DNA of 64,000 nt from Demequina aurantiaca (GCF_000975135.1 NZ_BBRF01000001.1:994380-1058379); one strand, 5' to 3'; shown: positions 17,683 to 26,987, numbered from the stretch's first letter. Program-made: numbers and translations. The notes: generated by a model from the letters alone, not told the origin.

Positions 17683-18300
17683 ATGGCGCTACGCATCGGC
17701 ATTCTGCTTTACGACGGTTTCGACCTGATCGACTCGGGTGGCCCCTACGAGGTGTTTCTCACCGCTTCCAGGCTCGCGGAGCGCGATGGGGACGCGGCTC
17801 TGTACGACGTTCGGCTGATCTCTCCGCAGGGGAGTGACGTGACCGCGTTCGGCGGCATGACGGTCACCGGAACGACGTCAGCGCCCGATGCTGGTTCCCT
17901 CCACACGTTGATCGTGCCGGGGCTCGTGGATATTGAGGCGGCGCGCAACGACCCCGCCGTTGGTGAGGCCGTCGCGTCGATCGCGGCGGCGTCCACGGTG
18001 GTGGCGTCCGTGTGCACCGGCGCGTTCCTTCTCGCCGATCAGGGATTGCTGGAGGGGCGACCAGCAACCACGCACTGGGAGGATGTTGACCTGCTGGCTA
18101 GCGAGGGAAGAATCGGCTCGGGAGTCACGGACGTTCGTTGGGTCGACACCGGTGCCGTCGTGACCAGTGGCGGATTGACGTCCGGAATCCACATGGCCTT
18201 GCACCTCGTCGAACGCGACTATGGGCGTGAGATGGCACAACGCACGGCACGCCAACTTGATGTCGACTGGGATCCCGCGGGAGAGCGCAGCGTCCGCTAG
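17683..18300 (+). CDS. DJ-1/PfpI family protein
   Basis: The protein has 205 residues. The class I glutamine-amidotransferase-like fold has the nucleophile elbow SVCTGAFLLA with Cys111 and the following H-W-E segment (TTHWEDVD). This subgroup resembles the N-terminal domain of AraC-type GlxA regulators and isonitrile hydratases; no DNA-binding domain is attached, so it is a stand-alone enzyme or stress protein of unknown substrate. Its start is probably leaderless. It is convergent with the sigma-fusion gene, 40 bp away. Confidence 0.85.
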   Translation: MALRIGILLYDGFDLIDSGGPYEVFLTASRLAERDGDAALYDVRLISPQGSDVTAFGGMTVTGTTSAPDAGSLHTLIVPGLVDIEAARNDPAVGEAVASIAAASTVVASVCTGAFLLADQGLLEGRPATTHWEDVDLLASEGRIGSGVTDVRWVDTGAVVTSGGLTSGIHMALHLVERDYGREMAQRTARQLDVDWDPAGERSVR

Positions 18301-18340
18301 GCACGTGGCGGGCAACTGAGGGGCGCGAGACCGCGACCTA

Positions 18341-21300
18341 CTAGTTCGCCGAAGTCACCGTGACGGTCACCGAGCTCAGCAGGTAATTGTCGCCGCTGCT
18401 CGTGGCGGTCAGGGTGTGCTTGCCTGCTGCGATGTTGTTGCTCGTGACGAAGGGCTTGGCGTCAACGCCGAGACTGTTCGAGAACTCCGATCCCACGGCC
18501 GTCGCATCGGCGGCATCTTTCGTGACGCCGCCAGTGGTGAAGGCCCTCTTGGTTCCGTCCCAACGCTGAGGTACGAGCGGGGAGCCATCAAGTTTCGCGG
18601 CATCACCAGTGTTGTTCCGGTCCGAATCCCACGCGACCCACGACAAGTCGACCGAGGAAGTCGAGCCCGTAAAGAAGGAGAACTCCGCGCTATTTCCCTG
18701 GCTTACCCAACGGCTGCCGTCAAACATGGCTACCCGGGCCATCGGAAGATCTGCCTGTTCGTAGATCACGGTGAGGGCAAAGCCGCCGTAGTAGGTCGGG
18801 TCGTTGTCCTTGCGCGACAGACTGAGCGCAATGTCCCCGACGGCCCAGTCGCCCGCACCGTACTCCCGGACCAGGTCCGTGACGTCCTTACGTGATTGGT
18901 AGTACGCACGCTTGGATCCGTCGAGGTACACGGGGGACACCACGGCACCCTCAATGGCAGTCCAAGTACTGGCGCCGGGCACCTTGATCTGAGCCTTCGA
19001 AATATCGGAGTCGAACCACTTTTCAGGCGAACTCTCCGTCCCCTGGGGCGCGTCCTTGACGCTGGCATTCGCGGACCACTCAAGGGCCGCATAGAGAACC
19101 TTCGCGCCTTCGGGCAACTCCAGTCGCGTGGACGCGGAGTTGCGTACGCCGTCCGCTTGGTTGATGGGGACCATCGTCTGGCTATTGTTGCCTGCGGTGC
19201 TCGTGATCGACTGCATCGTGGTTCGGCACGCGACCTTGGTGAGGTCGCAGCCCATCAGCGGCGAGCCGACAGTCTTAGCGGCGACATGGCCCCGAGCTGC
19301 GAAGGCGACGTCGAGGTTGTCGTCGACCCGCTGGAGTCCGGTCGGCACCTTGAACCGCGCTGCGACCTCGCCGACAGAGACGTCGAACGAGGTTTCCGCG
19401 TCGTCTGCCAACCCGGTAAAGGTGTCAATCGAGACAGGCAGGGTCAGGTCCGCAGTGGAAGCCGCCAGCAATTCATCGATCGTGCACGTAGCTGCGGAGT
19501 GGTCGGAACTCAGCTCACACGTCCAGTCGTCAGCGGTGAACGTGCCCGTGGAGGCATAGGCCAGGAAACTCGCGAGTCTGGGCGTTGACCGGAGCGCATC
19601 AGTGGACCCACCACCCGACCCGCTGGGGGCGGAGAACAGCAGACCAGTCGGGAGCGTGACAGTCGCCTGCACCGAGCCGGCGTCTGACTCACCGTCGTTC
19701 TTCACGGCGGCCGCGATCCTTGGTGAGTTCTGAGAGACCTCAAGGAAATTGAGCGGTGCCTCGACGGTGACGTTCGCCGAAGACTTTGGGGGAGTAGTCG
19801 GAGTCGTTGTCGAGCCGCCGTCATCGGTGTCCGTGCCTGAAGCAGTGCCTGATCCGTCGCCAGCATCTGTGCCGTCGCCACTGCCCGAGCCCGTGTCTGA
19901 CCCTGAGCCGGAGTCGGTGCCGGATCCGCTGTCAGTGCCCGAGTCGGTGCCGGAACCTGTGCCGGAGTCGGTTTCGCTTCCCGTTCCAGAATCGGTTCCG
20001 CTGCCAGTGCCCGGTCCGGGCGCGGCCCCAGTACCCGATCCGTTGCCGTCGCCGGCTCCCGCACTACTGCCAGAGCCACTACCGCTATCCGTCCCGGTTC
20101 CAGTGCCGCTTCCGCTCCCCGACCCGGCAGTGGTGCCGGATCCAGCGCCGGTGCCAGTCCCACTATCGTTTCCGGCGTCCGCTCCAGTTCCCGCACCCGT
20201 TCCGGGTCCGGTTCCGCCGGTGTAGCCAGGGCCATTGCCGCCAACAGACGGGTTCGTGAAGTAGTTGCCGGGCCCGGGATATGGAGCAGATCCCACTCCG
20301 CTGTCGACTCCTAGGCCACCACTGAAGCTCGGGTCACCAGAATCGACGCCCAACCCATCAGCATCGGCGCCGGGTCCCGACCCGTCGACGAGAGAATCGT
20401 CGCCGCTAAGCCCATCGACCAAGGAGTCGGAATCCGCAGCATCGTCCGCAGCTGAGCTGGTGCCCGCACTCGGGGCGCTCTCCGAGCCGCCCCCCGTCTG
20501 CTGCGTCGCGGATTCCGGCGAGTTGGTGTGGAGCGGGTCGATCAACCCGAGGAAGCTGGCGCCGCCGATCGCGATCGCGGCGACGCCGACTACAGCCGCG
20601 GTGGGCAGGAGAAAGCTCGACGCTCCGGCGAATGCGGCCGCGAGTCCAGAGGCACCTACGGAGGACGATCCGGCGGCAACGCCAGCTCCACCAGCACCTG
20701 CCGAGGTACCTCCGGCAGCACCACCGGAGCCAAAAGCGCCTCCGACGGGCATTCCGCCCTGGAGTGCACCCATGCCGAGCGTGCCAAGAACGATGGGCGC
20801 GATGATTCCGCGCATACCGCGGTTGACGTCCTGAAGTTCGAGCACCAGGGCGGTGCAACGTTCGCATTCCTTGACGTGCTCGTCGATGCGGCCGTGTTCG
20901 CGCTTGTTGAGGCCGCCGCGGACGTAGGCGCCCAGCTGGGTGTTGGCCTCAAGGCAGTTCAGCGTGTCGGCGCTATTGAGGTGCTGCTGGAGGTACGCCT
21001 GGCGGAGGGCCTCGCGTGCCCGGTAGGCGAGAGCGGCGACGCCGTTGGCACTCAGGCCGAGTAGCGGGGCGATTTCCTTGGGGCTCTTCTTCTCCACCTC
21101 GGTGTACCAGAGCACTGCCTGCCAGCGCTCGGGCAGCGACTTGAAGGCGCCGGCGACCATGCCGTGCTCAAAGCCCTCGAGGGCCGGCTCGTCGGACGAT
21201 GCCTCATATCCGAGGTTCGCCTCGTACTCGCCCATATCCTCGCGAGGCTTGGTACGGATGCCCTTGTTGATCAGGTCCATGCCTGTGCGACGGACAATCG

Positions 21301-21556
21301 TAAACAGGTAGGCGCGGAAGGCGAGGTCAGGGCCGTCGCCGCGTTGGAGTGCGCGCAACACCCGCGAAAAGGATTCAGAGACGACGTCATCGACGTCCGC
21401 GGCGCTATTCGTGTACTGCGTCGCCACCTTGCGCGCGGCGTCCGCGTGACGCTCGTAGAGCAGGCCAAAGGCGGTCGTGTCGCCGGCGCGCACGCCAGCG
21501 ATCAACTCGGGGTCGCTGGACGTTTCCGTCCATAGCGCGATCGCCTCAGAACTCAT
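18341..21556 (-). CDS. ECF sigma factor fused to anti-sigma domain, membrane helix and large ectodomain
   Basis: A single frame of 1071 residues. Residues 15-100 are sigma region 2 and 135-192 region 4 with its helix-turn-helix (KEIAPLLGLSANGV). Residues about 200-245 hold a zinc anti-sigma motif with His227, Cys231 and Cys234 (HVKECERC). A membrane helix lies at about 315-338. Residues about 341-588 are an extracytoplasmic stalk of Ser, Gly, Thr and Asp repeats, followed by an ectodomain to the C-terminus with beta-rich, adhesin-like segments. This is the layout of membrane-tethered ECF fusions known in Actinobacteria: signal, sensor and sigma factor in one chain. Release of the sigma part by proteolysis is the likely activation route but is inferred. 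The targets are unknown. Confidence 0.85.
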   Translation of the reverse strand: MSSEAIALWTETSSDPELIAGVRAGDTTAFGLLYERHADAARKVATQYTNSAADVDDVVSESFSRVLRALQRGDGPDLAFRAYLFTIVRRTGMDLINKGIRTKPREDMGEYEANLGYEASSDEPALEGFEHGMVAGAFKSLPERWQAVLWYTEVEKKSPKEIAPLLGLSANGVAALAYRAREALRQAYLQQHLNSADTLNCLEANTQLGAYVRGGLNKREHGRIDEHVKECERCTALVLELQDVNRGMRGIIAPIVLGTLGMGALQGGMPVGGAFGSGGAAGGTSAGAGGAGVAAGSSSVGASGLAAAFAGASSFLLPTAAVVGVAAIAIGGASFLGLIDPLHTNSPESATQQTGGGSESAPSAGTSSAADDAADSDSLVDGLSGDDSLVDGSGPGADADGLGVDSGDPSFSGGLGVDSGVGSAPYPGPGNYFTNPSVGGNGPGYTGGTGPGTGAGTGADAGNDSGTGTGAGSGTTAGSGSGSGTGTGTDSGSGSGSSAGAGDGNGSGTGAAPGPGTGSGTDSGTGSETDSGTGSGTDSGTDSGSGTDSGSGSDTGSGSGDGTDAGDGSGTASGTDTDDGGSTTTPTTPPKSSANVTVEAPLNFLEVSQNSPRIAAAVKNDGESDAGSVQATVTLPTGLLFSAPSGSGGGSTDALRSTPRLASFLAYASTGTFTADDWTCELSSDHSAATCTIDELLAASTADLTLPVSIDTFTGLADDAETSFDVSVGEVAARFKVPTGLQRVDDNLDVAFAARGHVAAKTVGSPLMGCDLTKVACRTTMQSITSTAGNNSQTMVPINQADGVRNSASTRLELPEGAKVLYAALEWSANASVKDAPQGTESSPEKWFDSDISKAQIKVPGASTWTAIEGAVVSPVYLDGSKRAYYQSRKDVTDLVREYGAGDWAVGDIALSLSRKDNDPTYYGGFALTVIYEQADLPMARVAMFDGSRWVSQGNSAEFSFFTGSTSSVDLSWVAWDSDRNNTGDAAKLDGSPLVPQRWDGTKRAFTTGGVTKDAADATAVGSEFSNSLGVDAKPFVTSNNIAAGKHTLTATSSGDNYLLSSVTVTVTSAN
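19800..20260. repeat. Low-complexity Ser/Gly/Thr/Asp-coding repeat
   Basis: Short degenerate repeats (GCCGGTTCC- and GTCGGTGCC-like units, read with their complement as Gly-Ser-Gly-Thr-Asp) encode most of the stalk of the sigma-fusion protein. The units are 6-12 bp and not clean enough to be a satellite. Length may vary between strains. Confidence 0.7.
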
Positions 21557-21730
21557 GGATCAGCGTTGCTCCTCGTCCGCCTATAGATAGTCAGCCCCTA
21601 TAGTCCCCTTAATGCACTGGTGAGCGCAAGGGTCTCCGAGAGGCATTGATCACACTCGGGCTCAGTTGGCTGTAGAAAAGTTTTTTCAAAGGTTGCGTCA
21701 TAACCCAACATGAAGCGCGTCTCATAGTGC

Positions 21731-22504
21731 ATGACCACCGAAGCGAATCTCCCGGGGCGCCCAGCCAGTGATGTGCTGCTGCGCCAGTGGGAGAGCGCGA
21801 GCGTCGAGTCCGTCTGGCTCCGGCCCGGCGACTGGTACACGCCCGCCGCGGAGGCGCTGGTCGAGGCGCTCGAAGCCCGTCTCGACACCGCGCCCGCGGC
21901 ATTCCGTCTGGGGCAGGCACGATCCGTCGCAGGCGTGGGTATCACCGAGGCGATCGACGACATGGCTGTGCTCTTCAAGTCAGCCGGATACGAGTCGGCC
22001 CCCATTCGTAGCATTCGCGCTTTGTGCGAGGGGTGGACCGAGGGCGATACCGCACCGGTGGCCACTCCGGCCATGAAGGACCCCGAGTCGGGACTTGGCA
22101 CCTCCGAGTACCTGACGCGTCGCCTTGCCGAGGTTTACGGCGCAGCCCAGCGCAGTGGACATCTCGTCACGGAGACTCACGCGCTCGTCGTGGTCGATGT
22201 GGCCGTGGCTGACCCTGACCCTTGGCAGCGCATGGCACGCAACGCCGCTGTGGGCCAAGCCCTCACGAACGCGTACGGCGAGGGCTACCCGATGGCTCGT
22301 ATCTCGGATGGCCTCTACGCCGTTCTGGTCGAACGCGGGATGTCGCTCGGCACGGGAATCGCGACACTGCGTGATCACATCTCGGACCGCGCGACCGCCT
22401 TGCGCGTCGGCAACCTCATGCGCCAGCCCCCGCGGGTCTGGATCGAGTCACTGCCGGCCGAGCACAGTTACATCACAAGTTTGCTGGAGTCGCTGCAGCG
22501 ATAG
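21731..22504 (+). CDS. Uncharacterised protein with a degenerate GGDEF-like C-terminal domain
   Basis: The protein has 257 residues, is soluble and has no signal peptide. The C-terminal half has the pattern of a diguanylate cyclase domain: a hydrophobic strand then Asp (HALVVVDVAV), a helix (AVGQALTNAYGEG), then ARISDGLYAVLVERG where an active enzyme would have AR-GGDEF-ALL. The GGDEF signature is thus lost and catalysis is unlikely. The N-terminal half is not recognised. It is divergent from the sigma-fusion gene, 174 bp apart. The domain assignment is by eye and tentative. Confidence 0.5.
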   Translation: MTTEANLPGRPASDVLLRQWESASVESVWLRPGDWYTPAAEALVEALEARLDTAPAAFRLGQARSVAGVGITEAIDDMAVLFKSAGYESAPIRSIRALCEGWTEGDTAPVATPAMKDPESGLGTSEYLTRRLAEVYGAAQRSGHLVTETHALVVVDVAVADPDPWQRMARNAAVGQALTNAYGEGYPMARISDGLYAVLVERGMSLGTGIATLRDHISDRATALRVGNLMRQPPRVWIESLPAEHSYITSLLESLQR

Positions 22505-22520
22505 TCCAGTGCGGGAGGAC

Positions 22521-22551
22521 GGCCGATGGCGCGCTGAGGGCGCCATCGGCC
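22521..22551. terminator. Terminator hairpin between convergent genes
   Basis: GGCCGATGGCGC and GCGCCATCGGCC are perfect 12-bp arms around a 7-nt loop, 16 bp after the stop of the GGDEF-like gene. There is no long T-tract. Confidence 0.7.
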
Positions 22552-22628
22552 ATTCCTGTCTCTGGGGCCGGTATGGCAAACACGCGGCGCCGATGCTCCG
22601 ACCAGGGCGGCCGGCCCATCGGCTTTCG

Positions 22629-23435
22629 CTACGCCTTGCGGTTGTATGCCCTGATCGCCAGCGGCGCGAAGATGATGACGAAAACCGCGCACCACAGCAG
22701 CGTCCACCCCACGGGCGCGTGCCAGTCGCCGCCGCTCCACAGCATGCGCAGCGCCTCAATGAGGTGCGACAGCGGGTTCGCATTGGCGAACGCGGCGAGC
22801 CAGCTGGGCATGGTCTCGGTGGGCACAAAGGCGTTGGATGCGAATGTCAGCGGGAAGAGGGTCATAAACACGATGCCCTGCACCGCTCGCTCAGAACGTG
22901 CGATCAGGCCCACGAGCATGGGCGCCCAGGCCAGGCACAGTGCAAACAGGATGGCGAGCAGGCAACCACCAAGGAAGCTCAAGGGGTCCGTCGTGACACG
23001 GTAGCCCAGCGCATAGCCAGTACCGACCATGATTCCGATCAGCAGCACGTAGCGCACCACATCGCCCAGGGCCGCGCCGAGTAGCGGTGCAACGCGCGAG
23101 ATCGGCAGCGCACGGAAGCGGTCAAAAATACCCTTGGACATGTCTGAGTTCAGCTGGATACCGATGCCGACGGATGCAAACGCAATGTTCTGACCGATCA
23201 ACCCAGGAATGAGGAACACCAAATAGTCGGCGGTGGATCCCGCGATGGCGCCACCAAAGATGAATGTGAAGAGCAGTGTGAACATGATCGGCGACAGCGT
23301 GACGTCAATCAGGCCCTCGGGCGTGCGCCATGTCTTCACCAGTGATCGCTTGGCGAGCACCCACGAGTGGCGGAACATGTCGAAGGGTCCTTGTTGGATG
23401 ACGTCGACGTCGTGCGTGACGGATGCGGTGCTCAT
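22629..23435 (-). CDS. ABC-2 type permease (DrrB-like)
   Basis: The protein has 268 residues and six predicted helices. It carries the ABC-2 signature around FDRFRALPISRVAPLLGAAL and the late NPLSHLIEALRML segment seen in daunorubicin-resistance DrrB permeases. It forms an efflux complex with the ATPase encoded just upstream; the start codon overlaps the ATPase stop by 4 nt. The substrate could be a lipid or an antibiotic and cannot be deduced. Confidence 0.9.
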   Translation of the reverse strand: MSTASVTHDVDVIQQGPFDMFRHSWVLAKRSLVKTWRTPEGLIDVTLSPIMFTLLFTFIFGGAIAGSTADYLVFLIPGLIGQNIAFASVGIGIQLNSDMSKGIFDRFRALPISRVAPLLGAALGDVVRYVLLIGIMVGTGYALGYRVTTDPLSFLGGCLLAILFALCLAWAPMLVGLIARSERAVQGIVFMTLFPLTFASNAFVPTETMPSWLAAFANANPLSHLIEALRMLWSGGDWHAPVGWTLLWCAVFVIIFAPLAIRAYNRKA

Positions 23436-24427
23436 GCCGACACCTCCTGTTCCTGGCCGGCCGTGGCATCGTCCGCCGTGGGCCGTTGCCTTTCTCCGGT
23501 GAGGGTAAAGAACACCTCGTCAAGGCTGGGTAACTGAAGTGACAGCTCGGTGACCGCGACCTGCTGAGCAGCGAGCTTGCCCACGACGGTCGCCAGAGCG
23601 GAGTCGTCGACCACGGGAACCGAGTACTCGCCGGGACGGTATTCGTCGACGGGAGCCCCGTCGGTGGCGACCTCCGCGAGAATTGCGTTCACCGTGTCCA
23701 CCTGAGACGCATCGCTGGGACGTACCCGCAGAGTCTGCGATCCGACCACGCGCTTGAGCTTGTCGGCGGTGTCGTGTGCGATGACCTCGCCGTGGTTGAT
23801 CACCACGATGTCGTCGGCCAATGCGTCGGCCTCCTCGAGATATTGCGTTGTCAATAGCACCGACGTACCGCGCTTGACGATGTCACGCACCACGTCCCAC
23901 ATGTCCTCACGCTTGGCGGGGTCAAGGCCGGTGGTCGGCTCGTCGAGGAACACCACCTCGGGGTGGCCGGTGAGTGAAGCGGCGAGGTCCAGCCGGCGAC
24001 GCATGCCCCCCGAATACGTCTTCAGCGTGCGATCGGCGGCATCGGTGAGGTCGAACCACTCCAACAGCTCCTTGGCGCGCGCCTTGGAAGAGCGCCCGGA
24101 CATGTTGAGAAGTGCGGCGATCATGTGCAGGTTCTCGCGGCCCGTCAGTTCCTCGTCGACCGATGCGTACTGCCCCGTGAGGCCGATGCGCTTGCGCACC
24201 TCCGATGGCTTCTTGGCGACGTCGTAGCCCGCGACCTTGGCGTGGCCACCGTCCGCCCTCAACAGGGTGGCGAGGATCCTCACGGCAGTAGTTTTACCTG
24301 CGCCATTGGGTCCCAGGACGCCCAGCACGCTACCGCGAGGCACCGCCAGGTCGATGCCCTTCAACGCCTTGGTTTCCTTGAAATTCTTGACGAGGCCCTC
24401 GGCCTCGACCGCATTGTCTGAAGTCAT
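23432..24427 (-). CDS. ABC transporter ATPase (DrrA-like)
   Basis: The protein has 331 residues. Walker A is GPNGAGKTT, the signature is YSGGMRRRLDLA, Walker B is VVFLDEPTTGLD, and the DrrA-type C-terminal extension is present. It powers the adjacent DrrB-like permease. The start is preceded at 6 nt by TAGGCT and lacks a ribosome binding site, so the two-gene mRNA is probably leaderless at its 5' end. Confidence 0.93.
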   Translation of the reverse strand: MTSDNAVEAEGLVKNFKETKALKGIDLAVPRGSVLGVLGPNGAGKTTAVRILATLLRADGGHAKVAGYDVAKKPSEVRKRIGLTGQYASVDEELTGRENLHMIAALLNMSGRSSKARAKELLEWFDLTDAADRTLKTYSGGMRRRLDLAASLTGHPEVVFLDEPTTGLDPAKREDMWDVVRDIVKRGTSVLLTTQYLEEADALADDIVVINHGEVIAHDTADKLKRVVGSQTLRVRPSDASQVDTVNAILAEVATDGAPVDEYRPGEYSVPVVDDSALATVVGKLAAQQVAVTELSLQLPSLDEVFFTLTGERQRPTADDATAGQEQEVSA

Positions 24428-24433
24428 GGGACG

Positions 24434-24439
24434 AGCCTA
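24434..24439 (-). promoter_or_regulatory. -10 element of the leaderless drrAB-like operon
   Basis: TAGGCT on the minus strand ends 6 nt before the ATPase ATG. The identical hexamer and spacing occur before menB. Confidence 0.5.
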
Positions 24440-24485
24440 CGACTAGGAACCGACACGCGGCAACGGATGCGGGCCGACCGCCCCG

Positions 24486-24872
24486 CTAGTGCGCGACGGG
24501 GTGGTCAACCTCGTGGCCCCAGACGCCCAACTCGTTCCCACTCGGGTCCGCAAAGTGGAAACGACGACCGCCGGGGAACTGGAAGATATCGCGGCGAATC
24601 GTTCCCCCAGCCGCCCGTACTGCGTCACGGCTGGCCTCGAGGTCGCGGGAGTACAAGATGACGAGCAGGTCGCCCGAGCCAGCCTGGCCACCTAGCGAGA
24701 TGCCGCCTATCTCGCGGCCATTGGGGCTCACGATGCCAAGGTAGCCGGGTCCGTAGGCGGTAAAGCGCCAGCCGAACGCGTCCCGATAGAACGCCTCCGC
24801 CGCACCGATGTCATGAGTGGGAATCTCGATGTAGTCGAACGAGTGATGCAGGTGCGGGGTGTCGTCAGCCAT
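24486..24872 (-). CDS. VOC family protein (glyoxalase/bleomycin-resistance fold)
   Basis: The protein has 128 residues. It has paired beta-alpha-beta modules with DYIEIPTHDIGAAEAFYRDAFGW at the start (shortened motif: FDYIEIP, FYRDAFGW) and HFADPSGNELGVWG at the end, the usual VOC landmarks. The specific reaction is unknown. It is a single gene between the ABC exporter and hspR. Confidence 0.85.
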   Translation of the reverse strand: MADDTPHLHHSFDYIEIPTHDIGAAEAFYRDAFGWRFTAYGPGYLGIVSPNGREIGGISLGGQAGSGDLLVILYSRDLEASRDAVRAAGGTIRRDIFQFPGGRRFHFADPSGNELGVWGHEVDHPVAH

Positions 24873-24920
24873 GCCTCATGCTGGCGTGGCCTGGTGCTGG
24901 TGTCAAGAGAGAGCCGCGTG

Positions 24921-25334
24921 CTACTCGTGGTGACTGCGCCAGAGCACCAGCGCACGTCCCTCATCGCGCGCGCCGCGCTGGCCACGCTCGACGATCACGA
25001 CGTTGCCGCGGGAACCGGTCGCAAAGACGCGGGATCCGGGGTCCGCACGGTGGCGCAACTTCTCCACCTCGGCCTCGAGCCGGTCCACCTCGCGCGACAG
25101 TGTGAGGATACGTGCGATGCCGGCGAGATTAATTCCCTCGTCCTGGCTAAGGCGCTGAACTTCGCGCAGCACGGCGACATCCCGCAAGGAGTAGCGGCGT
25201 CCGCCTCCGGGACGTCGGCGAGGAACGACGAGCCCCACACGGTCGTATTGCCGCAGAGTCTGAGCGTGCATGCCGGCCAACTCGGCCGCGGCGGAGATGA
25301 GGAAGACAGGCTCGTCAACGTCGGGACGTTCCAT
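24921..25334 (-). CDS. hspR: Heat shock repressor HspR (MerR family)
   Basis: The protein has 137 residues. The N-terminal MerR winged helix (PVFLISAAAELAGMHAQTLR) and the RRYSLRDVAVL wing are followed by a coiled-coil segment. HspR represses dnaK operons through HAIR inverted repeats and uses DnaK as co-repressor. It is the last gene of dnaK-grpE-dnaJ-hspR, with AAAGGAG upstream, and two HAIR sites lie before dnaK, so autoregulation is strongly supported. Confidence 0.95.
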   Translation of the reverse strand: MERPDVDEPVFLISAAAELAGMHAQTLRQYDRVGLVVPRRRPGGGRRYSLRDVAVLREVQRLSQDEGINLAGIARILTLSREVDRLEAEVEKLRHRADPGSRVFATGSRGNVVIVERGQRGARDEGRALVLWRSHHE

Positions 25335-25379
25335 GCCTGACTCCTTTCGTGAACTCGTGCCGGGCCTACTGTGCCAAAA

Positions 25380-26339
25380 CTACTTGACGGCGTCCTTGTA
25401 GAGGTCGCCGCGCGGGTCGTCCTTGGCGGTCTCTAGGGCGAATGCCTGCAACGCTTCCTTGGCTGCGCGTGAGACCTTGCCGGGCACCGTCACGCTGACC
25501 GTCGCCAGCAGGTCACCCGTCCCGGTTGCGCCATTCAGGCCACGGCCCTTGACGCGCAGCACGCGACCGGAGTTGGTGCCGGAGGGGACCTTGACCTTGA
25601 CGCGAGTGCCGTCCAGAGTGGGGACCTCGACGTTCGCTCCCAGCACCGCCTCGTCAAAGGCGACGGGCAGGGTCAACCGCAGGTTGTTGCCGTCCACGGT
25701 GAAGACGGGGTGCTTGGCGACGCGGACCGTCAGCATCAGGTCGCCGGGAGGGCCACCGTTCTGCCCCGGACGTCCCTTGCCACGGATGCGGATCTTCTGA
25801 CCATCCTTGACGCCCACCGGGAGGCGGGTGGAGAACTTGTGGCCGTCCAGCGTGAGTGAGATCGTCGCGCCATCCGCTGCCTGGCGAAAGGCCACCTCAG
25901 TGGTGGCGCCCACATCCTGGCCCGGAGTGGGCCCACGACGTCCACCACCAAACATGCTCGACAGAATATCTTCGAAACCACCGCCGGTCTGGGCACGGCC
26001 TCCGCCAAACGATCCGCTCTGCGTGCGCCCGCCACCGAACATGCCGCCCATGGCATCCTCGAAGCCGCCGCCGCCTTGGCCGCCCGCCTGGAAGCGGGGT
26101 CCGCCGCCCATCGCGCGCACGGAGTCGTACTGCTCGCGCTGAGTCTTGTCGCTCAGCACCGCGTACGCCTCGCCCACATCCTTGAAGCGCTTCTCGGCAC
26201 TAGCGTTGCCCGGATTGCGGTCGGGGTGCAGCTCCTTGGCCTGCTTGCGATACGCCTTCTTGATGGTTGCCTCGTCGGCATCCTTGGGGACGCCTAGCGT
26301 CTTGTAGAAGTCCTTTGAGAACCAGTCCTGACTCGTCAT
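25380..26339 (-). CDS. dnaJ: DnaJ chaperone lacking the zinc-finger region
   Basis: The protein has 319 residues. The J domain at residues 8-75 includes the HPD motif (LHPDRNPG). A Gly/Phe-rich linker (about 80-140) contains GGGFEDxxxxMFGGG units, and the C-terminal peptide-binding domains I and II follow. The four CxxCxGxG zinc motifs of classical DnaJ are absent, so it is of the type II (CbpA-like) form, although it sits in the place of the classical gene. It stimulates DnaK ATPase. A GGGAGG ribosome site precedes the start. Confidence 0.93.
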   Translation of the reverse strand: MTSQDWFSKDFYKTLGVPKDADEATIKKAYRKQAKELHPDRNPGNASAEKRFKDVGEAYAVLSDKTQREQYDSVRAMGGGPRFQAGGQGGGGFEDAMGGMFGGGRTQSGSFGGGRAQTGGGFEDILSSMFGGGRRGPTPGQDVGATTEVAFRQAADGATISLTLDGHKFSTRLPVGVKDGQKIRIRGKGRPGQNGGPPGDLMLTVRVAKHPVFTVDGNNLRLTLPVAFDEAVLGANVEVPTLDGTRVKVKVPSGTNSGRVLRVKGRGLNGATGTGDLLATVSVTVPGKVSRAAKEALQAFALETAKDDPRGDLYKDAVK

Positions 26340-26372
26340 GGGCGCCTCCCTTCGCGAAGCACTAGCGGATGA

Positions 26373-26987
26373 TTATTCGGGCTGAGCGACGATGACGCGT
26401 GCGGGACGCAAGACCTTGTCGCCGATGCGGTGGCCGGGCTGGGCAACCTGCTGAACGGTGGGCACGGAGACCTCAGCGCTGGGCTGAGACATCAGTGCTT
26501 CGTGAATCTGGGGATCGAACTCATCGCCGACGGCGCCATACGGCTCCCATCCAAGCCGGCCCAGGGACTCCTCAAGCTTGGTGGCGATGGATGCGAACGG
26601 ACCTTCGGTGAGGTCGCCGTGCTCACGCGCGGCGGCAATGTCGTCGAGGGCGGGGATGAGGGACTCGATGACCTTGGCCTGAGCCTGGTCACCAAGCACG
26701 GCGCGGTCACGGTCGACGCGCTTGCGGTAGTTCACGAACTCGGCCTGCAGTCGGCGCAGATCCTCGAGGTGCTCGGCTGCCATGTTTGCCGCCTTGGTCA
26801 GTGCGTCTCCGGCGCCATCCTGGTCGGCGTCGAGGTTCGCGCCGGCCTCGTTGAGGATCGACTCGACGTCCGCGAGCGCATCGTCGCCGGTGCTGACCGC
26901 GGGCTCAGTGTGCGGTGCCGCGGTGTTCTCGGTGGCGTCGCTGGGGGTCGCGTCGTCGTTGGGCTTGTCTTCTGGTGTGTCGTTCAC
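26373..26987 (-). CDS. grpE: Nucleotide exchange factor GrpE
   Basis: The protein has 204 residues. A long acidic N-terminus is followed by the coiled coil (LQAEFVNYRKRVDRDR) and the C-terminal beta domain ending in the conserved GHRIGDKVLRPARVIVAQPE block. It releases ADP from DnaK. It starts at GTG with AGGAGG 5 nt upstream. It is the second gene of the heat shock operon. Confidence 0.96.
   Translation of the reverse strand: MNDTPEDKPNDDATPSDATENTAAPHTEPAVSTGDDALADVESILNEAGANLDADQDGAGDALTKAANMAAEHLEDLRRLQAEFVNYRKRVDRDRAVLGDQAQAKVIESLIPALDDIAAAREHGDLTEGPFASIATKLEESLGRLGWEPYGAVGDEFDPQIHEALMSQPSAEVSVPTVQQVAQPGHRIGDKVLRPARVIVAQPE

Noticed and set aside
19800..20260. Repeat tract as a CRISPR array
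   Set aside because: Units are 6-12 bp, degenerate and in frame inside a coding sequence; there are no unique spacers and no cas genes.
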